Positions 11,506 through 23,700 of a stretch of 64,000 bases of DNA are shown one piece after another. Both the position numbers and the translations under genes were made by a program. Location: the NCBI GenBank assembly GCA_009760855.2, contig WPIO01000038.1, positions 1,726,001 through 1,790,000 of the forward strand, in the 5' to 3' direction. The notes below the pieces were generated by a model. The model had not been told where the DNA came from, did no database searches, and saw only the letters and a program-made list of their open reading frames with translations. Source of the DNA: Cristatella mucedo (Eukaryota; Bryozoa; Phylactolaemata; Cristatellidae). Each line of letters begins with the position of its first letter. Position 1 is the first letter of the stretch.

Positions 11506-12870
11506 TTGCTTAGGGTGTTCAACGACCTACTTAGGAATGCAGACATAGGTAGAGTAGCTCTGCTTGTTTTGCTCGATCTTCCGGTAGCTTTTGATACTGT
11601 TTATCACCAAGTTCTTCCTGAGCGCATCCCATCTCGCCTGGCAATAAGTGGCACTGATCTGCAATGGTTCAGGTCCTATCTCAGTGGGAGACCAGAGTAT
11701 TGATGTGATTGGACAAAGATCATCCGAGGTAGCTCTGAAATATGGGGTACCTCAGGGTTCCGTGCAAGGTCCTGTTCTTTTCACGGTTAATACTCTCCCT
11801 CTTGCCGATGTGATTGCAAAGCACAATTTAGACTTTCACTTCTATGCGGATGATGCTCAGTTGTACCTTTGCTTTTATCCCTCCCAGCCTTCGAGAGCCT
11901 CGAATTCTCTCAACTCACTTGCTGCATGTATTGATGACATCCGTACGTGGATGGCAGCAAATTTCTTTAACTAAATGATGATAAAACCAACTTACTACTT
12001 ATGGGCAAACCAAGTGTGATTCGGAAATTTGAATGGCTAACGCCCAAAATCTGCTCTGCCAGCATATCTCCTATTGAATCTGCACGGAATCTAGGTTTCG
12101 TGTTCCAAAGTGACCTTTCATTTGACGACCACGTCACCTCCCTAATCAATTCTGCCTACTTTCGGCTTCATAACCTTGCTAAACTCACTGCTTGCTGGCC
12201 TGCCGGCATGTGCAATCAGGCGATTACAGCTGATGCAAAATTCTGCAGCTAGGCTTGGCAGTCGTGAGTGTCACGGTTGCCACGTCAAACCACTTCTCGC
12301 CGATCTGTACGGGCTACCAGTCCAGCAACGGATCGACTTCAAGGTTTTGTCGCTCACTTTTAGGTCACTTCATTCTTTGGCTCCAGACTGTCTATCAGAT
12401 CATCAGATCTACTCTCCCACCAGCCCAAGTATCGTACAACCCGCTTTTTGTAATCAAACTGTTTACTTATACCTCGCACAAACCTCAAATCCTTCGGAGA
12501 CCATGCATTTAGTTCGTATGCTTCCAAAGCCTGGAACTCACTAACGACTTGTGTCACGACATTCTCTGACTTGACCATATTTAAAAAGAAATTAAAAATG
12601 CAACTATTTAAGACAGCATTTAGAGGGTCCCTGTGATTCGTTCTTTCTGTGCTTATGTGTGTTGACACAGTGTATGCTGCCACTAACCAGACTTGCATGC
12701 TGTACCCTGTGCATGTCACCCCTAACCATGTTATCTATGTTGTTTATCAAGCATGATACCACTCGCCATTCGATAGTGTTTCCTTTCCTTTGCAGCAAAT
12801 GTAAAGCGCCTAGGCAGAGATTGAGTTCTCTGAGGGTGCTTTATTTATTATTATTATTATTATTATAACC
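11506..12870 (+). mobile_element. LINE-A copy, RT entry to 3' tail
   Basis: Begins at LLRVFNDLLRNADIG, followed by VLLDLPVAFDTVYHQ (motif A altered: LDLPVAFDT), YGVPQGSVQG, YADDAQLYLCF, thumb and C-terminal parts in shifting frames, then the 3' hairpin and (TTA)n tail at 12841-12866. Several stops and frame changes; not functional. Confidence 0.75.
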
Positions 12871-14872
12871 TAGAGCATGGTATGATCTGGCTTTGTCCCT
12901 AAATGACCACACTAGATGAAGATGTAACATGTTCTTGGCTTAATCTTGGACGTGCCCATCACTTAGGTATCCTCGTCAGATGCCGACCTGCAGGGATAGA
13001 GGAAATGCCGTGTCTCTGAGTTCCTATCGTACCAGGTGATGGAAAATGATTGTTTCGGAGATTTAGCCATGGCTTTCTGGCTTGCTAAATAGCAGGGTTG
13101 ATAGATAGTCACTAGCTGAGTCATCTGACTTGCAAATTGGCGTAGTATATTTTCAGTACTAAAGCTAAATGCTCTTATTTGCGTTTATATAATCCAAGTA
13201 ATCACTCTTACGTAACGCTTACTTTTTTCCTTGAATCCGTGAGTGCAAGTAAACTGCATCACTAAATTATTACAGCAGAGCTCATGCCGTAATTCCACCA
13301 TCCTTGCATGGATCGCAATAGCAAAACCGCTGAAGGTTGTTCAACCCTTTAGCGAATGTGTCCTTCACCAATTCAGGCCAGACACACTGAAAGCAAGTTA
13401 GTCGACCAAGCGTCATTGGGCAGCATCTTGGGCAGCTGCTTCTTAATTCCCGTTTGGCTAGGTACAAACATTTACCTGCCATTTCAGACATTACTCATTT
13501 ATATAGCACCACAAGAGAACTTTATCTCTATTCAGGCGCTTCACATGTGCCTCGGGGCTCGAGCCCACGGCCTCGGGCAGACCTTAGTCGGGTGAAAGAA
13601 GCTGTCTCTCAATGCTTGCGTAAATAACTGGGTTTTCATTTCAAGTATGCACTGGAACATAGAAGATAGTTAATGCAGACACCCGTGCCTTCAGCTGTCC
13701 ACATGATGGTCAATCGTGGCACCGTGGCTTTTACTCCCATCATTCAAACTAGCATGCTTCAAAATGCCGTGCAGGCTTCTTAACCATGCCATCCTTAAAT
13801 ACCCCATGCTGTCAACCGTGTTAGACATTATGAATCATTATTACGCTTTTATCTGGTACCAATGCATGCCAAAATTAACCTCATCTACACAAATACATGT
13901 TTCACTCGTGGAAGAATGATGCTGGTCATGGATCACTTGATATTCTTCATTCTGCTCACGAACCCGATACTGATCATTGATTCAAATCGTATACTATTCT
14001 ATTGTTAGGTAAGCAAATGAGGCACTGCAATTAAACCTATTGCCTGCGTAGCGGAAATATATTTCAGTATTTATAGGTAATAAGAAAACATTCAAGGTAT
14101 TTTGTGATCTTAGGTTCAAAACGCTAAATGAGCTCAAGCTTCCGCAACCTGGAAGGTTTTTCAGCATCTTTGTTTCCTGCACAATAGATTTTCAAAACAG
14201 AATTGCTCCTCGGAAAGCACTTTTTATTGAATACTGAAAACCAAATTAGAGCATATTGACGCAGGCTTTCCATTTTATCGGGATAAGGCAGCGTGCTAGA
14301 AACAAAATAGACTATTCCAGTGGTTTCTTAACAGATAAATGCGAAATATTATTTAAATTGTTACCAAAAACCACACTTCCAATGACTCTAGATTAGCGTT
14401 AAAATGCATCGAAACTTGTGCTATCTATTTCTCGTATTCCAATTAATCTGGGATACTTGTCTTGGTAGGGTTCTACATCTAATAACCTTACATCCTTGAA
14501 GCTTCAGCTCATGACGCATCTGTTCCGGTCATCTCTCCCTGAGCAACTGTGAGCTTGTCATTTTCCCGCAGTGCTGAGTGCATGAGTACTTGTGCATGTA
14601 TCAGTGTATGTATTGTTACTAACCGGTGGCCACGAGTGCCCTAATGTTCAGTCTAGCAAGCTGGCATTTTTACTAAGTTCTCGCGTAAGGTTTTAAACAT
14701 GTGACTTATTATTAATATAATTATTCCTTAAGCTGGCCATTAAAGGGTTTTTGGATGTCTTACACTGCATAGCTATACTATTATTCCTGTGACACTCTTG
14801 GAAATCCTCATCCTCTATTGCAGTAACTTTATTTTAATCCACAGTAGCTTAAGCTATTCTTTCTTAATATTA
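12871..14872. other. Unassigned sequence around SINE-2
   Basis: Apart from SINE-2 at 13494-13602, no repeat or gene recognised. Confidence 0.5.
13494..13602 (-). mobile_element. SINE-2, reverse
   Basis: Plus-strand reading shows the tail TTATATAGCACC...CTATTCAGGCGCTTCACATG, then GGGGCTCGAGCCCAC (B box) and CTTAGTCGGG of the head; the 5' end of the head is lost. Confidence 0.65.
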
Positions 14873-15655
14873 ATAATGATAATCACTATAATAATATATT
14901 TGTTCAAGCACCCTCAGAGAACTCAATTTATTTCTAGGCACATTACATTTGCTGCAAAGGAAGCATGATCAAATGGTTATAAATTATGATTATGATAACA
15001 TGTTGTAATACATATAAGGCAGGTTGGTGAGCCGTGATGGCTCACTAGGTAAGGCGGTTGCTTTCACGAGTCGGTCCCGAGGACGTGGGTTCGATTCCAG
15101 CGGTGGGCGATCCTTTATCGCCTCTGAAAGCGGTGGTGATAGCGGTAAAGGCTCTTCTGTCGCTATACAAAAAGAAGCTGTTTAATCAGCTAGGATTTAT
15201 TTATTATTATTTAGCATGCTCAATGACAACAAGCATTACATAGTTAGAGGTAACAAGCACAGGGTCACCATGCGAATATGGTTAGGAACAGCATTCACAA
15301 TGTCAGCTATAATAAGCTCACAAAGGACGAATCACATGGACCCATTAAATGCTGCTATAAATAGATATTTTTCAAGTTTTCTTTTAAATATGGTCAAGTC
15401 AGGGGATGTCGTTACGCAAGTTAGAGTGAGTTCCACACTTAGGAAGCATACAAACTAAAGGCATGGTCTCCAAAAGATTTTAGTTTCATTCGAGGTATTG
15501 GTAAGCGATTAGAGCCCGAAAATTGAATGGTACGATCCTTAGCCAGATGGTGGATTTGATCTGATAGGTAGGCACGAGTCAAAGAATGAAGGGACCTAGA
15601 AGATGAACAGGCCAGACAAATGGGCTTAGAACAGCGAGCTTACAGCACTTCAAGG
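14873..15655 (-). mobile_element. LINE-A 3' fragment with SINE-1 insertion
   Basis: Tail and hairpin at 14873-14960, interrupted by SINE-1 at 15029-15210, then 3' UTR and C-terminal region to about 15655. More diverged than the neighbouring copy. Confidence 0.65.
15029..15210 (+). mobile_element. SINE-1 (tRNA-derived), best copy
   Basis: Head GATGGCTCACTAGGTAAGG (A box) and GTGGGTTCGATTCC (B box); body TTTATCGCC...GGTAAAGGCTCTTCTGTCGC; tail TTTATTTATTATTATTT. Not a working tRNA gene: no cloverleaf-length closure and embedded in a repeated unit. Confidence 0.85.
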
Positions 15656-16680
15656 TGTCCTTAATTCCCGAAATTAATAATATGGTTAGGGGTGACATGC
15701 ACAGGGACAGCATGCAAATGTGGTTAGTGGCAGCATGCACAGTGTCAGCACGCATAAGCACATCAAGGACGAATCACAGGGACCCACTAAATGCTGTCCT
15801 AAATAGGTGTGTTTTTAGGTTCCTTTTAAATGTGGTCAGGTCAGGAGATGTTCTGACGCAGGTCGGGAGTTCCAGGCTTTGGGAGCATACGAACTAAATG
15901 CACGGTCTCCAAAGGATTTAAGGTTTGTATGAGGTATTTCTAGACTGTTGGATTCCGAAAAGCAGGTGGTACGATGCTTAGCCTGATGGGATAGTATATC
16001 TGAAAGATAAGCTGGAGCCATTGAATGAAGGGACCTAAAAGTGAGCGACAAAACCTTGAAGTCAATCCGTTGCTTGACTGGTAGCCAGTGCAGGTCGGCG
16101 AGAAGTAGAGTAATGTGGCAACTGCGACGCTCACGACAGACAAGCCTAGCTGCAGAGTTTTGCACCAGCTGCAATCGCCTGATCGCACATGCTGGTAGGC
16201 CAGTAAGCAGTGAGTTGCAGAAGTCGAGACAGGATGTCATGAATGCATGGACCAACTTGGACGTGGTATCCTTATCTAAACAAGCCCGAATTTTAGCAAT
16301 GTTATGAAGCTGAAAATAGGCTGATTTGACTGTGGAGCTGATATGGTCGTCTAACGAGAGGTCGCTTTTGAATATGACACCTAGATTTCGAGCTGATTCA
16401 ACTGGAGATATGCTGGCAGAGCAAATTTTGAGAGTCAGCTTTTCCAATCTCTGGATCACACTGGGTTTGCCCATAACTAGTAAGTTAGTTTTATCATCGT
16501 TAAGTTTTAGAAAATTTGCTGCTATCCATGTGCGGATGTCATCAATGCATGCAGCTAGGGAGTTTAGAGAATTTGAGGTGCTCGAAGGCTGGGAGGGATG
16601 AAAGCAAAGGTACAACTGAGTGTCATCCGCATAGAAGTGAAAGCCTAGATTGTGCTTGGCAATCACATCAGTCAAAGGCT
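15656..16680 (-). mobile_element. LINE-A copy with intact C-terminal half of RT
   Basis: Open frame 15836-16675 (279 residues) without stops: HFYADDTQLYLCFHPSQP, the LKLNDDKTNLLVMGKPS segment, RNLGVIFKSDLSLDDHIS, LDFCNSLLTGLPACAIRRLQ, then the C-terminal LLADLHWLPVKQRIDFKVL and the KAWNS region. Upstream of 16680 the LINE stops abruptly (5' truncation). The best-preserved LINE-A stretch in the window, so probably the youngest. Confidence 0.85.
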
Positions 16681-16919
16681 GACCTGTCTAGGAGCCATCA
16701 AATTTATAGAAAAAATGAGCCAACACGATTCGGTAAGCCCGTGCGTTTTTGAAGTCCGAAATTTTCAGCAAGAAATTTTCACACAAAACTCTATTCTCAT
16801 ACATGTACAAGTTTTTTTTTAAGTTGAAGCATGGAAAGTCAAAGACCAATGCCACGCGCACAGCTGTTGAATATGAATAATTTCTGAATTAAATGAATTT
16901 GCAGAGTTCCCTACAGTTC

Positions 16920-17055
16920 GTTCTTCAAGACACGGGTCGTGGGTTTAAGTTCTTCAGAGTGTGAACCTCTACTGCCACTGCAAGTGGTGGCGATAGCAGT
17001 TCAGGCTCTTCAGCCACTACACAAAAGAGGCTTTTAAATCTACAAAACTTTTTTG
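16920..17055 (+). mobile_element. SINE-1, degenerate
   Basis: CACGGGTCGTGGGTTTAAGTTC (B box weakened) followed by the GCAAGTGGTGGCGATAGCAG body and AAGAGGCTTTTAAATC end. Confidence 0.55.
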
Positions 17056-17574
17056 TAACTCTTCATTGGTCACACAATCTGTGCATTTTGGTTTGCCAGT
17101 GTGAACACGTAAAGATTAAACCTATTTTTTCAAATCACATTGGTCACTGGTACCATTAAACCGAGTACACCATATTGCCATTATTCTGCCAATGGTGAAT
17201 TACAATATTTAGTTCATCAATTGTGTAGGCAATTTTCAAATAAACTCCGATTAATTCCCATGAAGCTATGATAAGTAGCTGGTTACATGATCTGGCAATT
17301 TCTGTCTATCTGTGACTATAATTAAATTTCAGCCACAGGCACGGAAAACTTATTCGAAATCGGATGAGCTACTGATAATAATACCCCTGTGAGGTACACC
17401 TGACTGCTAGAACTTGGATTTTTGGCCTAGAAATCGCGGAACTGAAGCTGACAGTAAGCCTTGTTTCTGACATTTAGATTGCTTGCGACATTAGTTAACT
17501 TTATTACCTATCGTCCAAATTATAATAACTGTTCAGATTCTTGCTTGAAAACGTAGCTTCAACAAAATGAGAGT

Positions 17575-17655
17575 GCTACCTGCTGCTACCTACCACTACC
17601 TACTGCAGCAACCTACCACTACCTACTGCTGCCTGCTGCCGCCTGCTGCTGTTGC
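17575..17655 (+). repeat. CTACCTACCACTACC / CTGCTGCC simple repeat
   Basis: Imperfect tandem units CTACCTACTGC and CTGCCTGCTG. Confidence 0.7.
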
Positions 17656-17789
17656 TGCTATAGAAAATTGATTTGCCATAACAGCCACACCAGCAATGCG
17701 CTTTCAATTGGGTGACTGTCACTTTATGCTGGCTACTTCTACTCTTTTGCCTCCCCCAAAATATGGATATCCTCCTCTAAAATGAATTT

Positions 17790-18330
17790 TCACCAGGTGA
17801 GCCCATCAGCTCCACAGTCAAATCTACTTATTTTTCCTTGTGTAGCCCTTCCAAAATTCGGGATTCATTGCCTAAGGACACCACAGCCAAGTTCTTTCAC
17901 GTTTTCGTGACATCCTAACTAGAATTATGTGACTCGTAAATTTTATTTTTTGTTCGTGCAATTACACGATAAAAATTGATGCACGTCTCAGCAGCTACGC
18001 TGACATGTCGTAAACTTTGCAGCTGCCATATTTCACTACTACTCACCAATCTGGATTGGCTGCCTATCAAGCATGCTATTTATTTCAAGATTCTGTTACT
18101 GACCTTTAGTTCCCCTGATGGCATGCCTTTGGCCAACTTTTCAGAATTCGTTTCCCATCTTCCCTATAGTCGCAAACCCTGTGGTCTGACTTGGGTTGGT
18201 TGCCTGTGTCCCTTGCTGACTTGAGCTCAAAACTTGGAATTTACTACCAATTGGCGTAACGTCATCGCCCGATTTACTAAATTTAGAAAGAACCTGAGCG
18301 CCCACATGTTTCACGCTGCTTTTTTTGGCT
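17790..18330 (+). mobile_element. LINE-A, degenerate C-terminal fragment
   Basis: Recognisable from the CTCCACAGTCAAATCTACTTATTTT segment (equivalent of SSTVKSAYF) through NLDWLPIKHAIYFKILLLTFSS to the AACTTGGAATTTACTACC region. Strongly decayed. Confidence 0.5.
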
Positions 18331-18824
18331 TTTCGCAATGAAACGGGCGAAATGCCTTTACTAGAGAGTGAGAGTGGCATTCTTTCGTACACCATCATAA
18401 TGAAGCTGTCTTTTGTCTTTTTCGCTTTGCCGCCCTGTGGTCGAGGTTTGTACTAGCAATCGGCAGAGGGTTTTTTTGAATGCTTGCCTTAGCATGATAG
18501 CTATCTACTTCGCAGTGCTTGTCAAATCAGGATTGATTGCTGTGATTTATCGATTGATCGGTTGCTTGTATTTCTTTAACAGCTATGACTTCTTTTGAGG
18601 TGACTTTGAAAGTGTCTGAAAATAGACAGCTTTCTCTTAGAGTGTTATTCAAAATGACCTTATTGCTATAATTATCATTTTTACTAAGTGCTAGGCTGCC
18701 ACTCTGCCGATCTGCTGCGACTGCTTCGGAATTTTGCCCTCTTTCCTCACTGTTTGCTACATAGTGCTTTCTGCTGGCTACATGCTGCTTACGACTAGCC
18801 AGTTTCTTTTGCTACAAATTCAGT
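18331..18824. other. Unassigned sequence
   Basis: Nothing recognised between the LINE-A remnant and the CTG-rich tract. Confidence 0.45.
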
Positions 18825-19085
18825 TACCGACACAGCAACAGCTGCAGCTGCTGCTTCTGCAGCCACCTCCCATGCAGCTGCAGTCACTTTATCCGCAGCA
18901 TCGTGCTACTTGCCACGTGCTGCTCAGCTTTGCTGCTGCTCGTGCTGCTGGTGCCGCCATCTCTACTACTACTGCTCCAGCTGCTGCTGCTGCTGCTACT
19001 GGTGCTGCTGCTGCTGCCCTGCGCTCTGCTGCTCAGCTGCTCAGCTGCTCTGCTGCTGCTGTTCTGCTGCTGCTGCAGCAAGCAA
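18825..19085 (+). repeat. CTG/CAG-rich low-complexity tract
   Basis: Irregular CTGCTG runs with CAGCTG interruptions. All plus frames are open by composition (Leu-, Cys- or Ala-rich). Confidence 0.85.
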
Positions 19086-19269
19086 AGGCTGGGAGGAGAG
19101 ACTGCTGCTGCCAATGATGGTTATTCGTCGCAGTCGGAAGAGCTTAGCTTTGGAACGATATTGTATCAGGGCTCAAAAAATTTGAGCTTTTGGCTTTTAC
19201 CTGGAGGGGAAGTGCGTCTGGAGCAGGAGTGACTCCATTAGAGCAGCAGTAGTGGCTGACTACTCAAAA

Positions 19270-20518
19270 AGAGCTCATCTTCGGAAGACCATATACCTTC
19301 ATCTATGTGGTCATCACTAGCAGACCAACTTTACCCTGCCATAACCAAGATTGGTAATGCTTCTCTGGGAAAAGGGGTCGTCGCCAAGTCCTTCAAATCG
19401 GCAATCGTTGGACCTATTCTTAAAAAGCCTGGATTAGACACAGAGGTCCTTGCAAACGATCGCCCTGTTTCCCTTCTTCCTTTCTTGTCAAAGATTCTTG
19501 AAAAAATTGTTGCTAAGCAGCTGGTTGAACGCATTGAAAATAATAAAATGTCAGAAACATTTCGATCAAGGTTCAAGAGGCAGCACTCCACTGAAACTGC
19601 TCTCCTCCGTGTTAACAATGACATTCTACGTGGCAACGACGACGGAAATGTCACTACCCTAGCTTCGCTAGATCTGTCTGCTGCCTTCGACACCATTAAT
19701 CACGATGTTCTGCTTGAACAATTTAGAACAAAGATCGGTCTGTCGGACGAAGCACTGGCATGGTTAAAATCGTAATTGTCCGATCGTGTTCGATCCGTGT
19801 CGTGTGGGGGTCAGGTCTCACAAACGAGAAGGGTCACCTGTGGAGTCCCTCAAGTGTCTGTACTCGGTCCCTTGCTGTTCTCGTTTATACGGAACCTCAG
19901 GGAAAAGTGATAGGGTGTCAGTTTTATTCTGACGATCTCAGTTGTATTTGTCATTCAAACCGTCGGAATATGCTGCAGCAATTGAAAGATTGGATGCTTG
20001 CTTTGCCGATATTCGATCCTAGATGTCGGAAAACTTCCTGAAATTAAATTACGACAAAACCGAACTACTGCTCATAGGACACCCTAAGCGTGTGGCTGTA
20101 TTAAAGGGCTTTGCTCTTCTAATATGTGATGCTGTTGTGCGACCGTCACCACGTGCTCAAAATTTAGGTGTCGTTTTCGACAGCTGCCTATATTTTAAAA
20201 GCTTCATTCAGGAGACTGCTTCTACAGCTAGCCATCACGTCCGATCCCTATCGAAGATTAGGAGTTGTCTTCCACAATGGCTTGCAAAAGATTTAACTAG
20301 CTCTTTAGTTCTGTCCCGGCTTGATTATTGCAATTCCCAATTGGCTGAGCTACCAAAAAAAGCGATTAGGCCACTGCAGCCGACTATGGATGTGGCTGCA
20401 AGGCTAGTCTTCAAGTCCCAGAAGTTTGAGCACGTGTCTCCTTTGCTAAAAGAGCTAAGATGAATGCCGGTTGACCAACGGATTCAGAGCAAGGTTCTTA
20501 CGCTGACCCACAAGGGCT
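19270..20518 (+). mobile_element. LINE-B reverse transcriptase copy, 5' part of interrupted copy
   Basis: CR1/L2-like retrotransposon. An open stretch 19305-19775 contains the RT entry region (AIVGPILKKPGLD), HSTETALLRV and the catalytic-site region LDLSAAFDTINHD. After a TAA at 19773 the frame is broken through the VPQ and YADD-equivalent region, then opens again at 20023-20463 (thumb and C-terminal parts, NFLKLNYDKTELLLIG; LVLSRLDYCNSQL). Interrupted at 20518 by the Polinton-like element; continues at 33031 and 33576. Confidence 0.8.
20513..20518. repeat. Target site duplication, left copy
   Basis: AGGGCT directly before the left terminus, identical to 33031-33036. A 6-bp duplication is the known hallmark of Polinton integration. 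Confidence 0.85.
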
Positions 20519-20519
20519 T

Positions 20520-20669
20520 GTTGTAAGAAAAGTCTCACATTAATACAATTCCATTTTCAATCCTTCTCATGCTCGCTATCGCTCGCATTTTGAAGTCTTG
20601 AAAACGAAATTGTCTTAATGTTAGACTTTTCGTACAACATGAAATCTTATATATATTATAATGGATTTT
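20520..20669 (+). repeat. Left terminal inverted repeat with internal hairpin
   Basis: Matches the reverse complement of 32881-33030 at 149 of 150 positions, with a looser match for about 17 more bases. The first 119 bases form an imperfect palindrome: arm 20520-20566 pairs with arm 20592-20638 (40 of 47 positions) around a 25-base loop that contains GCTCGC twice, separated by TATC. Confidence 0.9.
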
Positions 20670-20700
20670 AATTTAAATAAATTTTCTTTTCTTTATATAG

Positions 20701-23700
20701 ATGTATCGAATAAGTCCTAAAAAGGGGAACTCATTTTATGCAGAATCAAGAAGACTAATGAACATTGATGACATAACTTCAAGTAAAACTATTACTTCTA
20801 GACTTCATAAGTTTAAATTAGAATTTACTGGAGCTAGTGGAAGACATGAGAGATATGTTTTTAAAGGAAGAGAATATTCTGCTATGGAAATTGATGATTT
20901 CTTTAATAACATAATACCAAGTTATAACAATGTGTTAAAAGAAGTAACAACGAGATTTGCTTCGTTTAAACTACAAACAAAGATATCAGTTCATTCGTAT
21001 CATGAACAAACTAACACACATAGTCATACTGCTGTAACTGGTTCTAAGTTAGTTTCAGTTGTTAAAAGGTCTGATTATACCAATGTTATCAAAGAGCAGT
21101 TGAAATCTTTAAAAGAAGCAATAGACAAGATTATTGATAAGAATCCTGGTTCTGGTTGGAGGTTGATGGGAGTAAAACGTCTTGAGATAAATGTTACGGA
21201 ATATGTTATTAGATCAGGCTCATCTTATTTACCACTACCAGCTGGCTTAGCAAAGAAGCGTTGTTGTATCAATATAAAGAATGAAGATGAATATTGTGCT
21301 TTATGGTGCATACTACGATTTCTAAATCCTATAAATACGCATCCAGAGAGATGTTCTGATTTGATTAAGATATTATTAACTAATTATCAAGAACTAAATG
21401 AACCATTATCAAAAATTGAATGGCCGCTCAAAGTAATTGATACTAAAAAACTAGGTAAACTATTTAATGTTAGCATAAATGTTTATGAATAGAATGACAA
21501 ATCAAATATATATCCTTTAAAAATTGTATCAAGAAAATCAGAAATTCTAGATAGACATATTAATCTTTTATTGATAACTAAATCTGAAAAAAGTCATTAT
21601 GTATTAATAAAGAATTTCAGCGGACTCTGTAGGCCACCTAATAAAGGCGGATCAATGTTTGATTGCCATAGATGTATGGATAAGTTATTTTCAGAGGAAG
21701 ATTTTAAAAATCATTTAATTTTATGTAAAGGCCTTAATTACAGTTATTCTAAATTAAAAATGCCAGGTATTGTTGAAAATAAGAAAACGGGAAAAGCAAA
21801 AGATACCACACTTTTGAATTTTAGCGACCATTCAAAATTAATTAAAAATCCATACGTTTGTTATGCAGATTTTGAGAGTTTGAATGTTAAAACATGTGAT
21901 ATTTGTTATGAAAGTATTGTATCTAATAATCTAAAACCAAATTACTACAGTAGTAACAACAGGTAAATGTAGCGATGCATGTACTAATATGCTACAAGTT
22001 CCATGTGGTTCATGTGCAATTATTCTTGATATTAATGGAAAAGTTCTAATAGATAATGATATAAATGGAGGACTACCATGTATATTTTTAAACAGAGGTA
22101 ATAATTGTGTTGAACTACTTTTAGAATTTATAATTAATGTTTCAAATGAGTTGAAAGATAGGGTAGTAAAACAAGCTGATGCACCAATTATTTTTGATTC
22201 TGACGTTCGTAAACAATTCAATGATTCAAAGAGTTGCTGGTTGTGTAATTGTGAATTTGATATTAATGAAAAGGTGAATATAAAATCAAGAGATCATTGT
22301 CATTTCACTGGTAAATTTAGAGGGGCAGCACATAAGTTTTGTAATTCACTTGTTAGATTTAAAAAAACTAGTTGGAAGCTTCCCATATTTATTCATAATT
22401 TGAAAGGATATGATTCTCATTTGATTGTAAAAGGAATGTCAACATTTAGTATTAATTGTAAACCTGTCGCACATAATATGGAAAATTATATGTCAATGTC
22501 ATTTGAAGATTTTGAGTTCAAGGATTCTTTTAATTTTATGAGTAATGGTTTAAGTGATATTGTTACTTCATTAAAGAAAGCGAATTCAAATTTTGATGTT
22601 ACGATTGATCTCTTTAAAAGATTATATCCAGACATTGATGTTAAAGTTCTTAAAGACATGATATCAAGAAAAGGTGTTTATCCTTATGAATATATGGACT
22701 CATTTGATAAGTTCAATGAGACTAAGATTCCAGATGTTAAAGCGTTCAATAGTAAACTTAGTTTTGATAAAGGTATTAGTACTGAAGACTATGAACATGC
22801 GTTAAACGTATTTAAACTATTTGGTATGAAAGATTTAGGTGATTATCATGATATTTATCTATATGCAGATGTTACACTTCTTGCTGATTGCTATGAAGCA
22901 TACAGAAACAGTTTTATGGAATTGTTTAAGTTGGATCCAGCACATTACCTATCAGCACCTCATTATGCGTGGTCTTGTACTTTGTTCTATACAAAAACTA
23001 CTATAAATCTATTAGGTAAAAAAGAGGGGGATTTAGAACTATATCAAAAGTTTAAGGAATCGATAAGAGGTGGTGTCTGTCAAGTCAGTAAAAGGATTTG
23101 TAAAGTTAGTGATACTAATCACATTATGTATTGGGACGCAACAAGTTTATATCCAACAGTTATGATGTGGTGTCTACCTATTTCAGAACCTATTGAAGAT
23201 GATTTAAGTAACTGGTCGCTTGAAAAAATAATGTCATTACCTGAAGATGGTAAAACAGGAATATTTGTCTTATGTGATTTAGAGTATCCAAAGGAACTAC
23301 ATGATTTACATAATGATTATCCTCTTTGTCCTGAAAGTAGAGTTGTCGATAGTTCTGAGTTTTCAAGATATCAACAAAAGTTTTCATCAGGTCCAAGTAG
23401 TGTTCCAAAGTTGATTTGTGATTTTAATAATAAAACTAATTACTTGACACATTACCGATACTTTCAATTTGTTGTTAGTAAAGGACTGATACCAACTAAG
23501 ATACATAAAGTATATAAATTTAATCAAGAACCTTGGGCAAAACCATTCGTTGATATATGTGCTGAGAAAAAGATTGAATTTGATCGTAAAGGTGATAGTT
23601 TCAAAAGAAATTTGTATAAAGGTTTCATGTGTCAAATCTTTGGAAAAACGTGTGAGAATGTGGAAAACAGAACGTGTGTTCGAATATTAAATACTGGAAC

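Larger units (their letters stand above)
16681..17789. other. Unassigned sequence with SINE-1 remnant
   Basis: Only the SINE-1 remnant at 16920-17055 and the simple repeat at 17575-17655 are recognisable. Confidence 0.45.

Noticed and set aside
15040-15110. Possible tRNA genes from A and B boxes
   Set aside because: All such sites belong to repeated SINE-1 or SINE-2 heads.
18734-19232. Leu/Gln-, Cys- and Ala-rich frames
   Set aside because: All three plus frames and one minus frame are open because of CTG/CAG low complexity.
20701-21492. TAG at 21490 as a recoded sense codon
   Set aside because: Other stops (TAA at 24173) and frame changes in the same gene make simple decay or sequence error more likely; no second in-frame TAG pattern supports recoding.
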